Of a stretch of 64,000 nt of DNA, positions 34,594 through 42,835 are shown one piece after another (the first letter of the stretch is position 1; each line of letters starts with the position of its first letter). This DNA comes from Micromonospora luteifusca (GTDB lineage Bacteria > Actinomycetota > Actinomycetes > Mycobacteriales > Micromonosporaceae). The notes under the pieces were generated by a model. It made no database searches. It saw only the letters and a program-made list of their open reading frames with translations, and was not told where the DNA came from. Position numbers and translations under genes: made by a program. The stretch is from assembly GCF_016907275.1 (NCBI RefSeq), contig NZ_JAFBBP010000001.1, positions 5,074,001 to 5,138,000 of the forward strand. Direction: 5' to 3'.

Positions 34594-34622
34594 TTGCCTC
34601 AGGGAAACCGCTTTCCTACGAT
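34594..34622 (+). promoter_or_regulatory. Pectate lyase promoter with GGAAACCGCTTTCC operator
   Basis: TTGCCT (34594-34599), a 17-base spacer and TACGAT (34617-34622). The spacer contains the near-palindrome GGAAACCGCTTTCC (34603-34616), a LacI-family operator form with a central CG. This site differs from the two other operator types in the locus. Confidence 0.65.
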
Positions 34623-34849
34623 TGCGTCACATCGATGTTTCATTCCTGAGTCGCGTGATCGCATTTCACTAAGTGCCACCAGCGGGCGGCGATGGCGCGA
34701 CGGCACTCCCCGTTCACCTGGGCGGCAGGGATGCCGAGATCCATTCGACAATTGGCAACCGTCAATGTGCAAGAGGTCGCGAGGTGCCGGCTGAGCGCGA
34801 CGGCCGCGCTCGCCTCGACGAAGACCAAACGAATGCGAAGTGAGGCGAG

Positions 34850-36418
34850 ATGAGACGACCAGTCGCATTGCGACTTCAGGCAGCACTGGCCACGGCAGCC
34901 GTCGGGATCGCGATCGGGGTGGCCCTGCCGACCCCCCAGGCGTCGGCGGCGGTCGGGAGCGCGACCGGCTATGCCACGCAGAACGGCGGGACCACCGGCG
35001 GCGCGGGCGGACAGACGGTACGGGCCACCACGGGGACGGCGATCCATGCGGCGCTGTGCGGTCGGGCCAGCAGCAGCACCCCGATCACCATCGAGGTCAC
35101 GGGGACCATCAACCACGGCAACACCAGCAAGGTGTCGGGTTCCAGTTGCAACACCGCTGCGGGCGTGATCGAGCTCAAGCAGATCAGCAACGTGACCATC
35201 ATCGGAGCCGGCAGTGGAGCCGTCTTCGATCAGCTCGGCATCCACATCCGTGACTCCAGCAACATCATCATCCAGAACGTGACCGTCCGGAACGTCAAGA
35301 AGTCGGGCTCGCCCACCTCCAACGGCGGGGACGCCATCGGCATGGAGAGCACGGTCCGCAACGTCTGGGTCGATCACGTCACCCTGGAGGCCTCCGGCGG
35401 GGAGTCGGAGGGGTACGACGGCCTCTTCGACATGAAGGACAACACCCAGTACGTCACCCTGTCCTACAGCGTCCTGCGCAACTCCGGTCGCGGCGGCCTC
35501 GTCGGGTCCAGTGAGAGCGACCTCTCGAACGGCTTCATCACGTACCACCACAACCTCTACGAGAACATCGACTCCCGGACGCCGCTGCTGCGTGGCGGCA
35601 CCGCCCACATCTACAACAACCACTACGTGAGCCTCCACGAGTCCGGCATCAACTCCCGGGCCGGGGCCAGGGCCAAGGTGGAGAACAACTACTTCCGCGA
35701 CTCCAAGGACGTCCTGGGCACCTTCTACACCGACGAACGCGGCTACTGGCAGGTGAGCGGCAACATCTTCAACAATGTGACCTGGTCCAGCGCCGGCAGC
35801 GAGAACTACCCCGCCGGCCCCAACCCGACGTCGAACACCACCGTCAGCATCCCGTACTCGTACAGCCTCGACGGGGCGAGCTGCGTGCCGGACATCGTTC
35901 GTCAGACGGTGGGTGCCAACACGGGTCTGCGGGTGTCGGACGGCAGTTGCTCGCCGCAGACGCCGCCGCCCACCACGCCTGCGCCGACGACCCCGCTGCC
36001 GACCACGCCTGCGCCGACGACCCCGCCGCCGACCACGCCTCCGCCGGCCAGCGGGACCAACCTCAGCCTTGGTGCCGGTGCCGACGGTTCCAGCAAGGCC
36101 AGCGGGACGAGCTACGGCAACGTGCGGGATGGCAGCATCAGCACCTACTGGTCACCGGCCGGGTCGACCGGCTCCATCTCGATCAAGTGGGGCTCGGCCA
36201 CCCGGGTGTCCCGCGTGATCATCCGCGAGCCGTCGGGAACCCAGGGCAGCATCGGGTCATGGCAGCTCGTCAATCACGACACCGGGGCCGTCCTGGCCTC
36301 CGGCAGCGGCGCGGGGTCCATCAGTTTCTCCGCGACGTCGCCGAGCAAGATCACCTTCAAGATCAACAGCTCGAACAGTACGCCGCGGATCGGCGAGTTC
36401 GAGACGTACGCCAGTTAG
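34850..36418 (+). CDS. Secreted pectate lyase (PL1) with linker and carbohydrate-binding domain
   Basis: Exported enzyme of 522 residues. The signal peptide spans about 1-34 (ASAAVG). The parallel beta-helix lyase domain covers about 40-365: NVWVDHVTLEAS is the vWiDH motif, DGLFDMKDNTQYVTLSYS carries calcium-binding Asp residues, and SRTPLLRGGTAHIYNNHY is the catalytic Arg region. A Pro/Thr linker of repeated TTPAP/TTPPP units follows (372-400), then a discoidin-like domain (405-522, YWSPAGSTGSISIKWG). It cleaves polygalacturonate by elimination. Confidence 0.92.
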   Translation: MRRPVALRLQAALATAAVGIAIGVALPTPQASAAVGSATGYATQNGGTTGGAGGQTVRATTGTAIHAALCGRASSSTPITIEVTGTINHGNTSKVSGSSCNTAAGVIELKQISNVTIIGAGSGAVFDQLGIHIRDSSNIIIQNVTVRNVKKSGSPTSNGGDAIGMESTVRNVWVDHVTLEASGGESEGYDGLFDMKDNTQYVTLSYSVLRNSGRGGLVGSSESDLSNGFITYHHNLYENIDSRTPLLRGGTAHIYNNHYVSLHESGINSRAGARAKVENNYFRDSKDVLGTFYTDERGYWQVSGNIFNNVTWSSAGSENYPAGPNPTSNTTVSIPYSYSLDGASCVPDIVRQTVGANTGLRVSDGSCSPQTPPPTTPAPTTPLPTTPAPTTPPPTTPPPASGTNLSLGAGADGSSKASGTSYGNVRDGSISTYWSPAGSTGSISIKWGSATRVSRVIIREPSGTQGSIGSWQLVNHDTGAVLASGSGAGSISFSATSPSKITFKINSSNSTPRIGEFETYAS

Positions 36419-36424
36419 CAGCAG

Positions 36425-36465
36425 ACGCGGGCGGAAGCGGCGGACACCGTCGCTCCCGCCCGCGT
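36425..36465 (+). terminator. Hairpin terminator after pectate lyase
   Basis: Arms ACGCGGGCGG (36425-36434) and CCGCCCGCGT (36456-36465), with further AGCG/CGCT pairing after one mismatch. It starts seven bases after the lyase stop. Confidence 0.8.
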
Positions 36466-36506
36466 GAGCACTCGTCACGACGAGCGGTTGAACCTCCCGG
36501 CGAGGT

Positions 36507-36586
36507 CAAGATCCGCACAGATGCACTGAAACTGCTGTCTCCGGGCGCGCTGAAGCAGCAGTTTCAGTGATGTTGTGCGGATCTTG
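36507..36586. repeat. 80-bp interrupted palindrome, probable dispersed element
   Basis: Two 31-base arms (36507-36537 and 36556-36586) are inverted copies with 27 matches. Outer blocks are CAAGATCCGCACA/TGTGCGGATCTTG and inner blocks CACTGAAACTGCTG/CAGCAGTTTCAGTG, with an 18-base centre. It lies between the convergent pectate lyase and Ni-SOD genes after a normal terminator, so it is not needed for termination. The form fits a REP- or MITE-like element; no encoded protein. Confidence 0.7.
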
Positions 36587-36622
36587 GCCCGCTGGACCGC
36601 GCGGTGATCGCTCCGGGGTGGA

Positions 36623-37027
36623 TCAGCTCTGCTTGGTTTCCCAGAAGATCTTCGAGATCTCCTCGATCTTCATGAGGAGTTGCTCCGCGACCGCCGGGTC
36701 GGCGACTCCCTTCGCCCCGCCGGCGCCGGCGAGCTTGGTGGCCTCGTTGAAGAGGCCGTGCAGGTGCGGGTACCTCTCGAAGTGTGGTGCCTTGAAGTAG
36801 TCGGTCCACAGGACCCAGAGGTGGTGCTTGACCAGTTCGGCGCGTTGCTCCTTGATGATCAGCGATCGAGTCCGGAACTCTGGGTCGTCGCTGGCCTGGT
36901 ACTTCTCGGAGATCGCCTTGATCGACTCAGCTTCGATGCGGGCCTGCGCGGGGTCGTACACGCCGCAGGGGAGGTCGCAGTGCGCGCTCACGACGACGCG
37001 CGGGCGGAGTAGGCGTGGCAGGTACAT
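36623..37027 (-). CDS. sodN: Nickel-containing superoxide dismutase
   Basis: Precursor of 134 residues. The nickel hook H16-C17-D-L-P-C-G-V-Y-D-P follows a 15-residue propeptide that must be removed so that His becomes the N-terminus. The remaining helical sequence (EKYQASDD, IIKEQRAELVKHH, LWTDYFKAPHF, IFWETKQS) matches SodN throughout. ATG 37027 is chosen for this propeptide length and the GAAGGG before it. The enzyme dismutates superoxide in the cytoplasm as a hexamer. A gene for the maturation protease SodX, often adjacent, is not next to it here. Confidence 0.97.
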   Translation of the reverse strand: MYLPRLLRPRVVVSAHCDLPCGVYDPAQARIEAESIKAISEKYQASDDPEFRTRSLIIKEQRAELVKHHLWVLWTDYFKAPHFERYPHLHGLFNEATKLAGAGGAKGVADPAVAEQLLMKIEEISKIFWETKQS

Positions 37028-37115
37028 CCGGATCCCTTCCGACAACGGCGGGGGATGGCAGGCGTCCGGGTCGGACAACTTCCCGGTCCGTCCGCCTCCC
37101 GGGCCGTAACGTGAT

Positions 37116-37880
37116 CTACACCAGGACGCTAGAACCTGAACCGCGCTTCATGTCAAGAGTGAGCCGTTGGCCGGTGGGTACGGACTCACGGTCACCGGGG
37201 GACTGCTGCACGCGCAGCGTCAGCCGGGCCAGGAGCGCGTCCAGGGAGAGGTCCGCGGCGCTGGGCAACACCAGGTCCGCGGCCGTGAAGCGGGCGTGGT
37301 CCGCGTGCGGGTTCGGCACGGCGACGCAGCGGAGCCCGGCGGCGAGTGCCGCCGCCACGCCGTGCGCGGTGTCCTCGAACGCGACCGCCTGATCCGCGGG
37401 CAGCCCGAGCCGGTCGAGTGCCAGCAGGTAGACCGCTGGATCCGGCTTGTGCGCACGCAGCTCGTCGCCGGTCGCCAGCACCTCGAACCGCTCCCGCAAC
37501 CCTGCCTGATCCAGCAGAGCACCCACGTGTGTGAGCGGGGAACTGCTCGCCACGGCGAGCCGCAGCCCCAGCTCTGCGGCCTCGTCCAGCCACTCGATGA
37601 TGCCGGGCGCGGGCTTCAGCGCCGCATTCAGCTCTGCTCGGTACGCCATCCGCAGCGCGTGGCTGGACGTCCGGTCGTAGGCCGGCCCGACTGCCGCTTC
37701 GAGCGCCGTGTACCGATCCGCGTTCGCATCCCCGCCATGGTCGGCGAAGAAGCCCTGCGGGTCGAGCTGCAGGCCATGCCGTTGCCACTCCCAACGCCAA
37801 CTCTCCAGCAGGGTGGTTTCCGTGTCCATCAGCAGACCGTCGAAGTCGAGGATCAGCGCTTTGGTCGTCACAACGGCCAT
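37116..37880 (-). CDS. HAD-superfamily phosphatase/phosphoglucomutase-like
   Basis: Haloacid dehalogenase-type hydrolase of 254 residues. Motif I is LILDFDGLLMDTE with the nucleophile Asp near residue 12, motif II is ASSSPL, and motif III/IV are KPDPAVY and VAFEDTAHGV. The helical cap between motifs I and II is of the beta-phosphoglucomutase/sugar phosphatase subgroup. ATG 37880 is chosen because motif I then falls at the normal distance from the start. It probably dephosphorylates a small sugar phosphate. The last 30 residues are longer than usual. Confidence 0.9.
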   Translation of the reverse strand: MAVVTTKALILDFDGLLMDTETTLLESWRWEWQRHGLQLDPQGFFADHGGDANADRYTALEAAVGPAYDRTSSHALRMAYRAELNAALKPAPGIIEWLDEAAELGLRLAVASSSPLTHVGALLDQAGLRERFEVLATGDELRAHKPDPAVYLLALDRLGLPADQAVAFEDTAHGVAAALAAGLRCVAVPNPHADHARFTAADLVLPSAADLSLDALLARLTLRVQQSPGDRESVPTGQRLTLDMKRGSGSSVLV

Positions 37881-37930
37881 TATCCCGGTCCTGCTCACCG
37901 GGCCCACCGGCCATCCGGCGCGCTCGGGCC

Positions 37931-38737
37931 TCAGTCCCTCCGCGAACGCTGATTCTGAATGAGAGTCAACAACGCGGCATGCGTCCGCTCGTCCGCGGCG
38001 ACGACGAGGCCCTTCCCACCGGCGTGGATCGGCTGACCGTCGATCCCGGTGACCACGCAACCGGCCGCCTGACAGAGAGCAATCCCTGCCGCGAAGTGAA
38101 CGCTGTCCTGCAGGCGGTGGCCATCCGTGACGTAGGCCGCGCGGCGACCGGCCGCGACCCAACCCACGGCCAGGGTGGTGGAAACGACGCGCGGGCGGAA
38201 CTGTTCGATGAAGCCTTCGTCGGCGAGCATCCGGGCGGCCAGGAAGACGTGCCTGTTGGGAAATGGCGGGTCGAGATTGACGTCGACCAGAGTCGACTCG
38301 GCCGACGGGGTGAGCGGCTCGTCGACACCTCCACGGCGCACAAACGCGGCGATGCCGTCGGTCCAGAACACCTCACTGGTGAACGGGTCGGCCGAGGCGG
38401 CCACCGTGACCCCTGCCTCTGCTTGCAGAGCGACGTTGACCGAGGCGAGCATGTTGCCCACGGCATAGTTCAGCGTCCCGCACAACGGGTCGACCAGCCA
38501 CGTACGTCCGTTTCCGCCGGTGCCGGTGCGTCCGCTCTCCTCCGCCACCACGACGTCGTGCGGACGCTCCGCGCGCAGGACACCGAGGATTGCCTTCTCC
38601 GCCTCGACGTCGGCGGTGGTGGCGAAGTCGCCCGCGGTCTTCAGGAAGCGTGTCAGCGATGATCCGTAGTGGGAACGGACGACGGCAGCTCCGGCTTCCG
38701 CCGCCTTGATGGCCAGTGCATGGTCGGTGATCGACAT
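37931..38737 (-). CDS. Inositol monophosphatase family protein
   Basis: Metal-dependent phosphatase of 268 residues. The Glu of VVAEESG and the WLVDPLCGTLNYAVG segment form the first metal site (family pattern WxxDPIDGTxNF). In place of the canonical Asp-Gly, this protein has Leu-Cys-Gly (DPLCGT), so one metal-binding Asp is replaced. A late GWVAAGRRAAYV and HFAAGIALCQAAG complete the fold. ATG 38737 is the first start giving the usual N-terminus. It may be a phosphatase with altered metal use. It lies 50 bases upstream of the HAD gene and may be co-transcribed with it. Confidence 0.85.
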   Translation of the reverse strand: MSITDHALAIKAAEAGAAVVRSHYGSSLTRFLKTAGDFATTADVEAEKAILGVLRAERPHDVVVAEESGRTGTGGNGRTWLVDPLCGTLNYAVGNMLASVNVALQAEAGVTVAASADPFTSEVFWTDGIAAFVRRGGVDEPLTPSAESTLVDVNLDPPFPNRHVFLAARMLADEGFIEQFRPRVVSTTLAVGWVAAGRRAAYVTDGHRLQDSVHFAAGIALCQAAGCVVTGIDGQPIHAGGKGLVVAADERTHAALLTLIQNQRSRRD

Positions 38738-38793
38738 GCTCGAACCATAGGCACCCGGCGGCGGCCCCTGGCGGTCGGTGCGGGCCGTGGGCT

Positions 38794-39243
38794 TCAGGAC
38801 ACCGCCGCCTTCACCAGCTCGATGACCTTCTTCTCCACCGCCGGGCTCCACTTCTGCAGCGCGTACGACACCGGCCACAGGTCTCCGTCGTCGAGGTTGG
38901 CCGTGTCCTGGAAGCCCAGGGTCGAGTACCGGTAGTTGAACTTGCCGGAGTCCTGGAAGAACACGACGATCTTGCCGTCCGCGTTCGCGTAGGCGGGCAT
39001 GCCGTACCAGGTCTTCGGCAACAGGTCGGGGGCGGCGGCGGTCACCGTCACGTGGACGCGCTCCGCCAGCGCACGATCCTCCGGCTCCATCTGCGCGATC
39101 CGGTCGAGGATCGCTTGCAGCCCGTCGGCCTTCTTGGCGCCCTTCTTGCCTTCGGCGCGCAGTTCGGAAGCGCGCTCCTTCATCGCGGCCCGCTCCTCCG
39201 GGCTGAAGCCATCGGACGTGGTCGTGGTGGTCTTCGCGGACAT
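38794..39243 (-). CDS. DUF1801-family small protein
   Basis: A 149-residue soluble protein. The N-terminal 55 residues are charged and Lys/Glu-rich. The rest fits the DUF1801/YdhG-like fold (LPKTWYGMPAYANADGKIVVFFQDSGKFNYRYSTLGF). Such proteins are small alpha/beta proteins of unclear function, sometimes called iron chaperone-like by distant similarity to frataxin. It is probably transcribed alone; the next gene upstream ends 128 bases away. Confidence 0.82.
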   Translation of the reverse strand: MSAKTTTTTSDGFSPEERAAMKERASELRAEGKKGAKKADGLQAILDRIAQMEPEDRALAERVHVTVTAAAPDLLPKTWYGMPAYANADGKIVVFFQDSGKFNYRYSTLGFQDTANLDDGDLWPVSYALQKWSPAVEKKVIELVKAAVS

Positions 39244-39371
39244 TCTCGGGGCTCCCTCTCGTCGTCCAGGCCCGGCGTGCTGCCGGCGCCCTGGGGAAAG
39301 GCTAGGTCGGGAAGCCGCCCTCGGGCTTCTCGATTCCTGACCGGTCCGCGGGACCGGCGGCGTCTCCTGAC

Positions 39372-40088
39372 CTAAGCCGCCTCGTTCGACGTCGAGGCTC
39401 GGGCAGCGGCGATCGTCCGTCCACGCTCCGACTCAGGAAAACGGTCGAGCATGGCACGCACCTCGTCGGCGCTCACGTTGGCGCCGAACAACTCGCTGCC
39501 CGGTTCGAGCCGTACTCCCTCGGCCAGGGGGCCAGCGACGACCGGATCGAACCCCAGCGCGTCCACAAGACCGGCGACCGTGGTGAGCTCGGTGGCACCG
39601 TCGCCGGCGATCGCGATGGCCTTGCGACCAGGTGTTCCAGCCGGCCGCGCCTCGTCCTCAAGATCGTGGTAGCCCATGTGGTTGAACGCCTTGACGACAC
39701 GGGAGCCGGGCAGGAACGCCTGGACGACCTCGCTCGACGAGGTACGCGGATTGGTGAGGTCGTCCCGAATGCCGTCGATCTCCCACCAGTAGTTCATGGC
39801 ATCGACGACAAGCTTGCCGCGCAGCGCCTCGGCGGGAACACTGCGGTACTTGCCCAGCGGAAGGGCGAGGATGACGATGTCCGCGTCGGCCACCGCGTCG
39901 GCCGACGTGGTGGCTGCCGCCCCGGGAGCGAGCACCTCGACGGTGAGTGCGATCTTCGCCGGGTCGCCGGAACCGGCGACCAGCACCCGGTAGCCGGCGG
40001 CGACGGCGAGCCGGGCGAGCACCGTACCCACCTTGCCGGCCCCGAGGACACCGAGGGTCTGGGGCCGGCTCCGGTCGTTGTCGTTCAT
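39372..40088 (-). CDS. NADPH-dependent F420 reductase-like oxidoreductase
   Basis: A 238-residue Rossmann protein. [22 protein letters not shown] is the dinucleotide-binding turn, followed by VLVAGSGDP (no acidic residue at strand two, consistent with NADPH). [13 protein letters not shown] and [11 protein letters not shown] match F420H2:NADP+ oxidoreductases and their relatives. These shuttle hydride between F420 and NADP. The adjacent LLM-type enzymes (some of which use F420) make this plausible, but relatives without F420 activity are common. Confidence 0.82.
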   Translation of the reverse strand: MNDNDRSRPQTLGVLGAGKVGTVLARLAVAAGYRVLVAGSGDPAKIALTVEVLAPGAAATTSADAVADADIVILALPLGKYRSVPAEALRGKLVVDAMNYWWEIDGIRDDLTNPRTSSSEVVQAFLPGSRVVKAFNHMGYHDLEDEARPAGTPGRKAIAIAGDGATELTTVAGLVDALGFDPVVAGPLAEGVRLEPGSELFGANVSADEVRAMLDRFPESERGRTIAAARASTSNEAA

Positions 40089-40143
40089 GTCGTCCTTTCG
40101 GTCCTTCGTGCGTCCGGGAGTCTTCGGGTGCCGGGAGCGCTGG

Positions 40144-41175
40144 TCAGCTGGCCAGGATGTCGCGGACCATGGGGATCACCTTGGAGCCGTACAGTTCCAC
40201 GGCACGCATCCGGGCGCTGACCGGTTGCGCGCCGGCCGAGTAGATGAGGTCGAACCGGCCGACGCCCAGGCTGCGGATCGCGCGCGCCATCCGCCGGGCC
40301 ACCGTCTCCGGCGAGCCGATGTAGAGGGAACCGCCCTCCACCTCGGAGTCGAACTCCTGGCGGCGGATCGGTGGCCAGCCCCGCAGCGCGCCGATCCGGT
40401 TGCGCATGACGCGGTAGTGCGGCCAGTACACCTCCTTCGCCTCCTCGTCGGTGTCGGCGATGAAGCCTGGCGAGTGCATGCCGACCGGGTGTGCGGTCGT
40501 ACCGAGTTGCTCGGCGGCCCTCCGGTAGAGGTCCAGGTAGGGAGCGAAACGCTCGGGGGCGCCGCCGATGATGGCGAGCATCAGCGGAAGCCCGTACTGG
40601 GCGGTGCGCACGACCGACTGCGGTGAGCCGCCCACGCCGACCCAGGTGCTCAGGTGCCCCGACTCCGTCTTCGGGAAGACGTCGGCGTTCTCCAGAGGGG
40701 CGCGCAGGGTGCCGCTCCAGGTGACCGGCTTCTCGTCGAGGAGCTTGACGAACAGGTCGATCTTCTCCTCGAACAGCGTGTCGTAGTCGCGCAGGTCGTA
40801 GCCGAAGAGGGGAAACGACTCGGTGAACGAGCCGCGGCCGAGGATGACCTCGGCCCGGCCGTGCGACAGCGCGTCGACCGTGGCGAAACGCTGGAACACC
40901 CGGACCGGGTCGTCCGAACTCAGCACGGTCACCCCGGACGCCAACCGGATCCGCGACGTACGTGTGGCGATCCCCGCGAGCACCGTCTCCGGAGTCGACA
41001 CCGAGTACTCCGGCCGGTGGTGCTCGCCCAGGGCGATGACGTCGACGCCGAGCTGGTCGGCGAGCACCGCCTCGTCGACGACCTGCCGGATCGCCGCAGC
41101 GTGGGAGACGAGCTTGCCGGCGTCATCCTCCGGTACGTCGCCGAACGTGTCGAGGCCGAACATGAGGTCAGACAT
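40144..41175 (-). CDS. LLM-class flavin-dependent oxidoreductase (second of pair)
   Basis: Luciferase-like TIM-barrel protein of 343 residues starting at ATG 41175, eight bases inside the end of its paralogue. Typical features are [54 protein letters not shown] and [23 protein letters not shown]. Such enzymes use FMN or F420 to oxidise aldehydes or other small substrates. The close overlap shows co-translation with the neighbour. The MarR gene divergent from the pair probably controls both. Confidence 0.92.
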   Translation of the reverse strand: MSDLMFGLDTFGDVPEDDAGKLVSHAAAIRQVVDEAVLADQLGVDVIALGEHHRPEYSVSTPETVLAGIATRTSRIRLASGVTVLSSDDPVRVFQRFATVDALSHGRAEVILGRGSFTESFPLFGYDLRDYDTLFEEKIDLFVKLLDEKPVTWSGTLRAPLENADVFPKTESGHLSTWVGVGGSPQSVVRTAQYGLPLMLAIIGGAPERFAPYLDLYRRAAEQLGTTAHPVGMHSPGFIADTDEEAKEVYWPHYRVMRNRIGALRGWPPIRRQEFDSEVEGGSLYIGSPETVARRMARAIRSLGVGRFDLIYSAGAQPVSARMRAVELYGSKVIPMVRDILAS

Positions 41176-42217
41176 GGGTGGGCTCCTTCGCCAGCAGCTC
41201 CCGGACCCGCGGCGCGACCTCACTGCCGAGCAGTTGGATGGTGCGTGCGCGTGCCTCGCGGGGCAGGTGCATGATGTCGTACTTCAGATCGAAGCGGCTC
41301 AGCCGCAGGTCACGGGCGACCGTGGCGATCTTCTGCGCCACCGTCTCGGGTGATCCGACGAAGAGCGCGCCGTGGTCGATTTCCGCCTCGTAGCGCGCGC
41401 GGTCCGGTTTGTAGAAGCCGCGTTCCTCGGCGAGCGCCGCCACGACCGGTTGCCAGTATCGCCACCACGTCTCCACCGCCTCCTCGTCGGTGTCTGCGAC
41501 AAGGCCGAGTGAGTGCTGCCCGATTGGCCGCAGGGTATGCCCGAATTGTTCGAGCGCCCTGGTGTAGAGGTCGACGTGACCGGCGAAGCGCTGGGGGCGC
41601 CCACCGATGATCGCGAGCATGAGCGGAAGTCCGTGCCGGGCGGCGCGGATGACCGAGTTCGGGCTTCCCCCGACGCCGATCCACGTCGGGATGCCGCCGG
41701 GCTGCATCCGCGGATGGAGGCGCTGCTCGGTGAGGGGACTTCGCACGGTGCCAGACCAGGTGACGGGTTCGTCCCGCTGAAGCCGCAGGAAGAGCTCCAG
41801 CTTCTCCTCGAACAACCGCTCGTAGTCGGCCAGGTCGTAGCCGAACAGCGGAAACGACTCGGTTGCCGACGCGCGTCCGAGCACCATCTGGGCGCGGCCG
41901 TTGGACACGGCGTCGAGGGTGGCGAACTCGTGGTAGAGGCGTACCGGATCGTTGGTGCTGAGCACCGTGACCGAGGTGCCGAGGCGAATCCGCTCGGTCG
42001 CGGTCGCGGCTGCCGCCAGCAACACGGGTGTCGCCGAGTCGTTGTGGCCCGAGCGGTAGTGCTCGCCGAGGCTGAACACGTCGAGTCCGACCGACTCGGC
42101 GAGTCGTGCCTCGTCCACGAGGAGACGTACGGTCTCGGCGTCGCTCAGGACCCGGTCGCCGTCGGTGGCCACCTCCCCGAACGAGTTGAGCCCCAGTTCG
42201 AAACCTGCAGCTGTCAT
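41168..42217 (-). CDS. LLM-class flavin-dependent oxidoreductase (first of pair)
   Basis: A 349-residue paralogue of the following gene, with the same landmarks (LGEHYRSGHNDSATPVLLAAAA, STNDPVRLYHEFATLDAVSNGRAQMVLGRAS, WIGVGGSPNSVIRAARHGLPLML). Conserved positions are the same but overall similarity is moderate, so the duplication is old. It is the promoter-proximal gene, facing two palindromes (42270-42310) and a MarR gene. The pair may form a heteromer as in bacterial luciferase or act on related substrates; this is inferred. Confidence 0.92.
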   Translation of the reverse strand: MTAAGFELGLNSFGEVATDGDRVLSDAETVRLLVDEARLAESVGLDVFSLGEHYRSGHNDSATPVLLAAAATATERIRLGTSVTVLSTNDPVRLYHEFATLDAVSNGRAQMVLGRASATESFPLFGYDLADYERLFEEKLELFLRLQRDEPVTWSGTVRSPLTEQRLHPRMQPGGIPTWIGVGGSPNSVIRAARHGLPLMLAIIGGRPQRFAGHVDLYTRALEQFGHTLRPIGQHSLGLVADTDEEAVETWWRYWQPVVAALAEERGFYKPDRARYEAEIDHGALFVGSPETVAQKIATVARDLRLSRFDLKYDIMHLPREARARTIQLLGSEVAPRVRELLAKEPTHV

Positions 42218-42269
42218 CGTCTGCTCCTCGGTGCTTCCGGCCGGTGGCCCGCGGAAGCGGACCTACCGG

Positions 42270-42310
42270 TTGACGTGTCAATGATGCTAACTTGGCGATT
42301 GACACGTCAA
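42270..42310. promoter_or_regulatory. Twin MarR-type operators
   Basis: TTGACGTGTCAA (42270-42281) and TTGACACGTCAA (42299-42310) are exact reverse complements of each other, spaced 29 bases start to start, in the gap between the divergent LLM and marR genes. Each contains TTGAC, so they also overlap potential -35 boxes in both directions. Autorepression by the adjacent MarR protein is likely. Confidence 0.75.
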
Positions 42311-42325
42311 TTCCAGGAGAGTGAG

Positions 42326-42817
42326 ATGACGGAGGCCACACCCGGCCGGCGGGGAGGACGCCAACTCCCGACCGCGGACGAGCTACGGATCTGGCGGGAC
42401 TTCATCGAGACGACGGCGGCGCTGGGTTCCCGGCTCGAATCCCGCCTACAGAACGACTCCTCGCTCTCGACGGGGGACTACGCCGTCCTGCTCGCTCTCA
42501 GCGAGGCCGAGGGGCAGGCGATGCGTTCTTCCGCACTCGCGTCGCACATCGGCTGGGAACGAAGTCGACTCTCCCACCACCTGGGGCGGATGGAGCGTCG
42601 TGGCCTCATCCGCCGGCAGGAGTGCGCGACTGTGCCCCGGGGCGCGGAGGTGCTGCTCACAGCGGCCGGAGCCGAGGCGTTCCGGGGAGCCACGTTTCCG
42701 CACCTGCGTGCCATTCGCGAACTCTTCGTCGACGCCCTGACGCCGGATCAGGTCCTCGTGGCGGGCGAGATCGCAGCGGCGCTCAAAGTGCACCTCGACG
42801 CCCTGCGCGAGAAATGA
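42326..42817 (+). CDS. MarR family transcriptional regulator
   Basis: A 163-residue winged-helix regulator; ATG 42326 follows GGAGAG. The DNA-binding helix-turn-helix lies about 72-100 (SSALASHIGWERSRLSHHLGRMERRGLI) and the wing follows at RRQECATVPRGAEV. Helical ends form the dimer interface. The N-terminal 20 residues are charged and probably disordered. It is divergent from the LLM oxidoreductase pair with two palindromes between, the usual layout for a repressor responding to a small aromatic or electrophilic ligand. Confidence 0.92.
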   Translation: MTEATPGRRGGRQLPTADELRIWRDFIETTAALGSRLESRLQNDSSLSTGDYAVLLALSEAEGQAMRSSALASHIGWERSRLSHHLGRMERRGLIRRQECATVPRGAEVLLTAAGAEAFRGATFPHLRAIRELFVDALTPDQVLVAGEIAAALKVHLDALREK

Positions 42818-42835
42818 TCTCCAGGGGTCCGTCCG

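Larger units (their letters stand above)
34378..34849. other. Divergent intergenic region, two regulated promoters
   Basis: A 472-base gap between the leftward esterase and rightward pectate lyase genes. It holds a leftward promoter with the CTAAA-N4-TTTAG operator (34442-34488) and a rightward promoter with GGAAACCGCTTTCC (34594-34622). The remaining 220 bases up to the lyase look like an untranslated leader; I see no gene in it. Confidence 0.55.

Noticed and set aside
42464..42793. Leftward open frames opposite marR
   Set aside because: No start with ribosome-binding site; the plus strand has a clear winged-helix protein.
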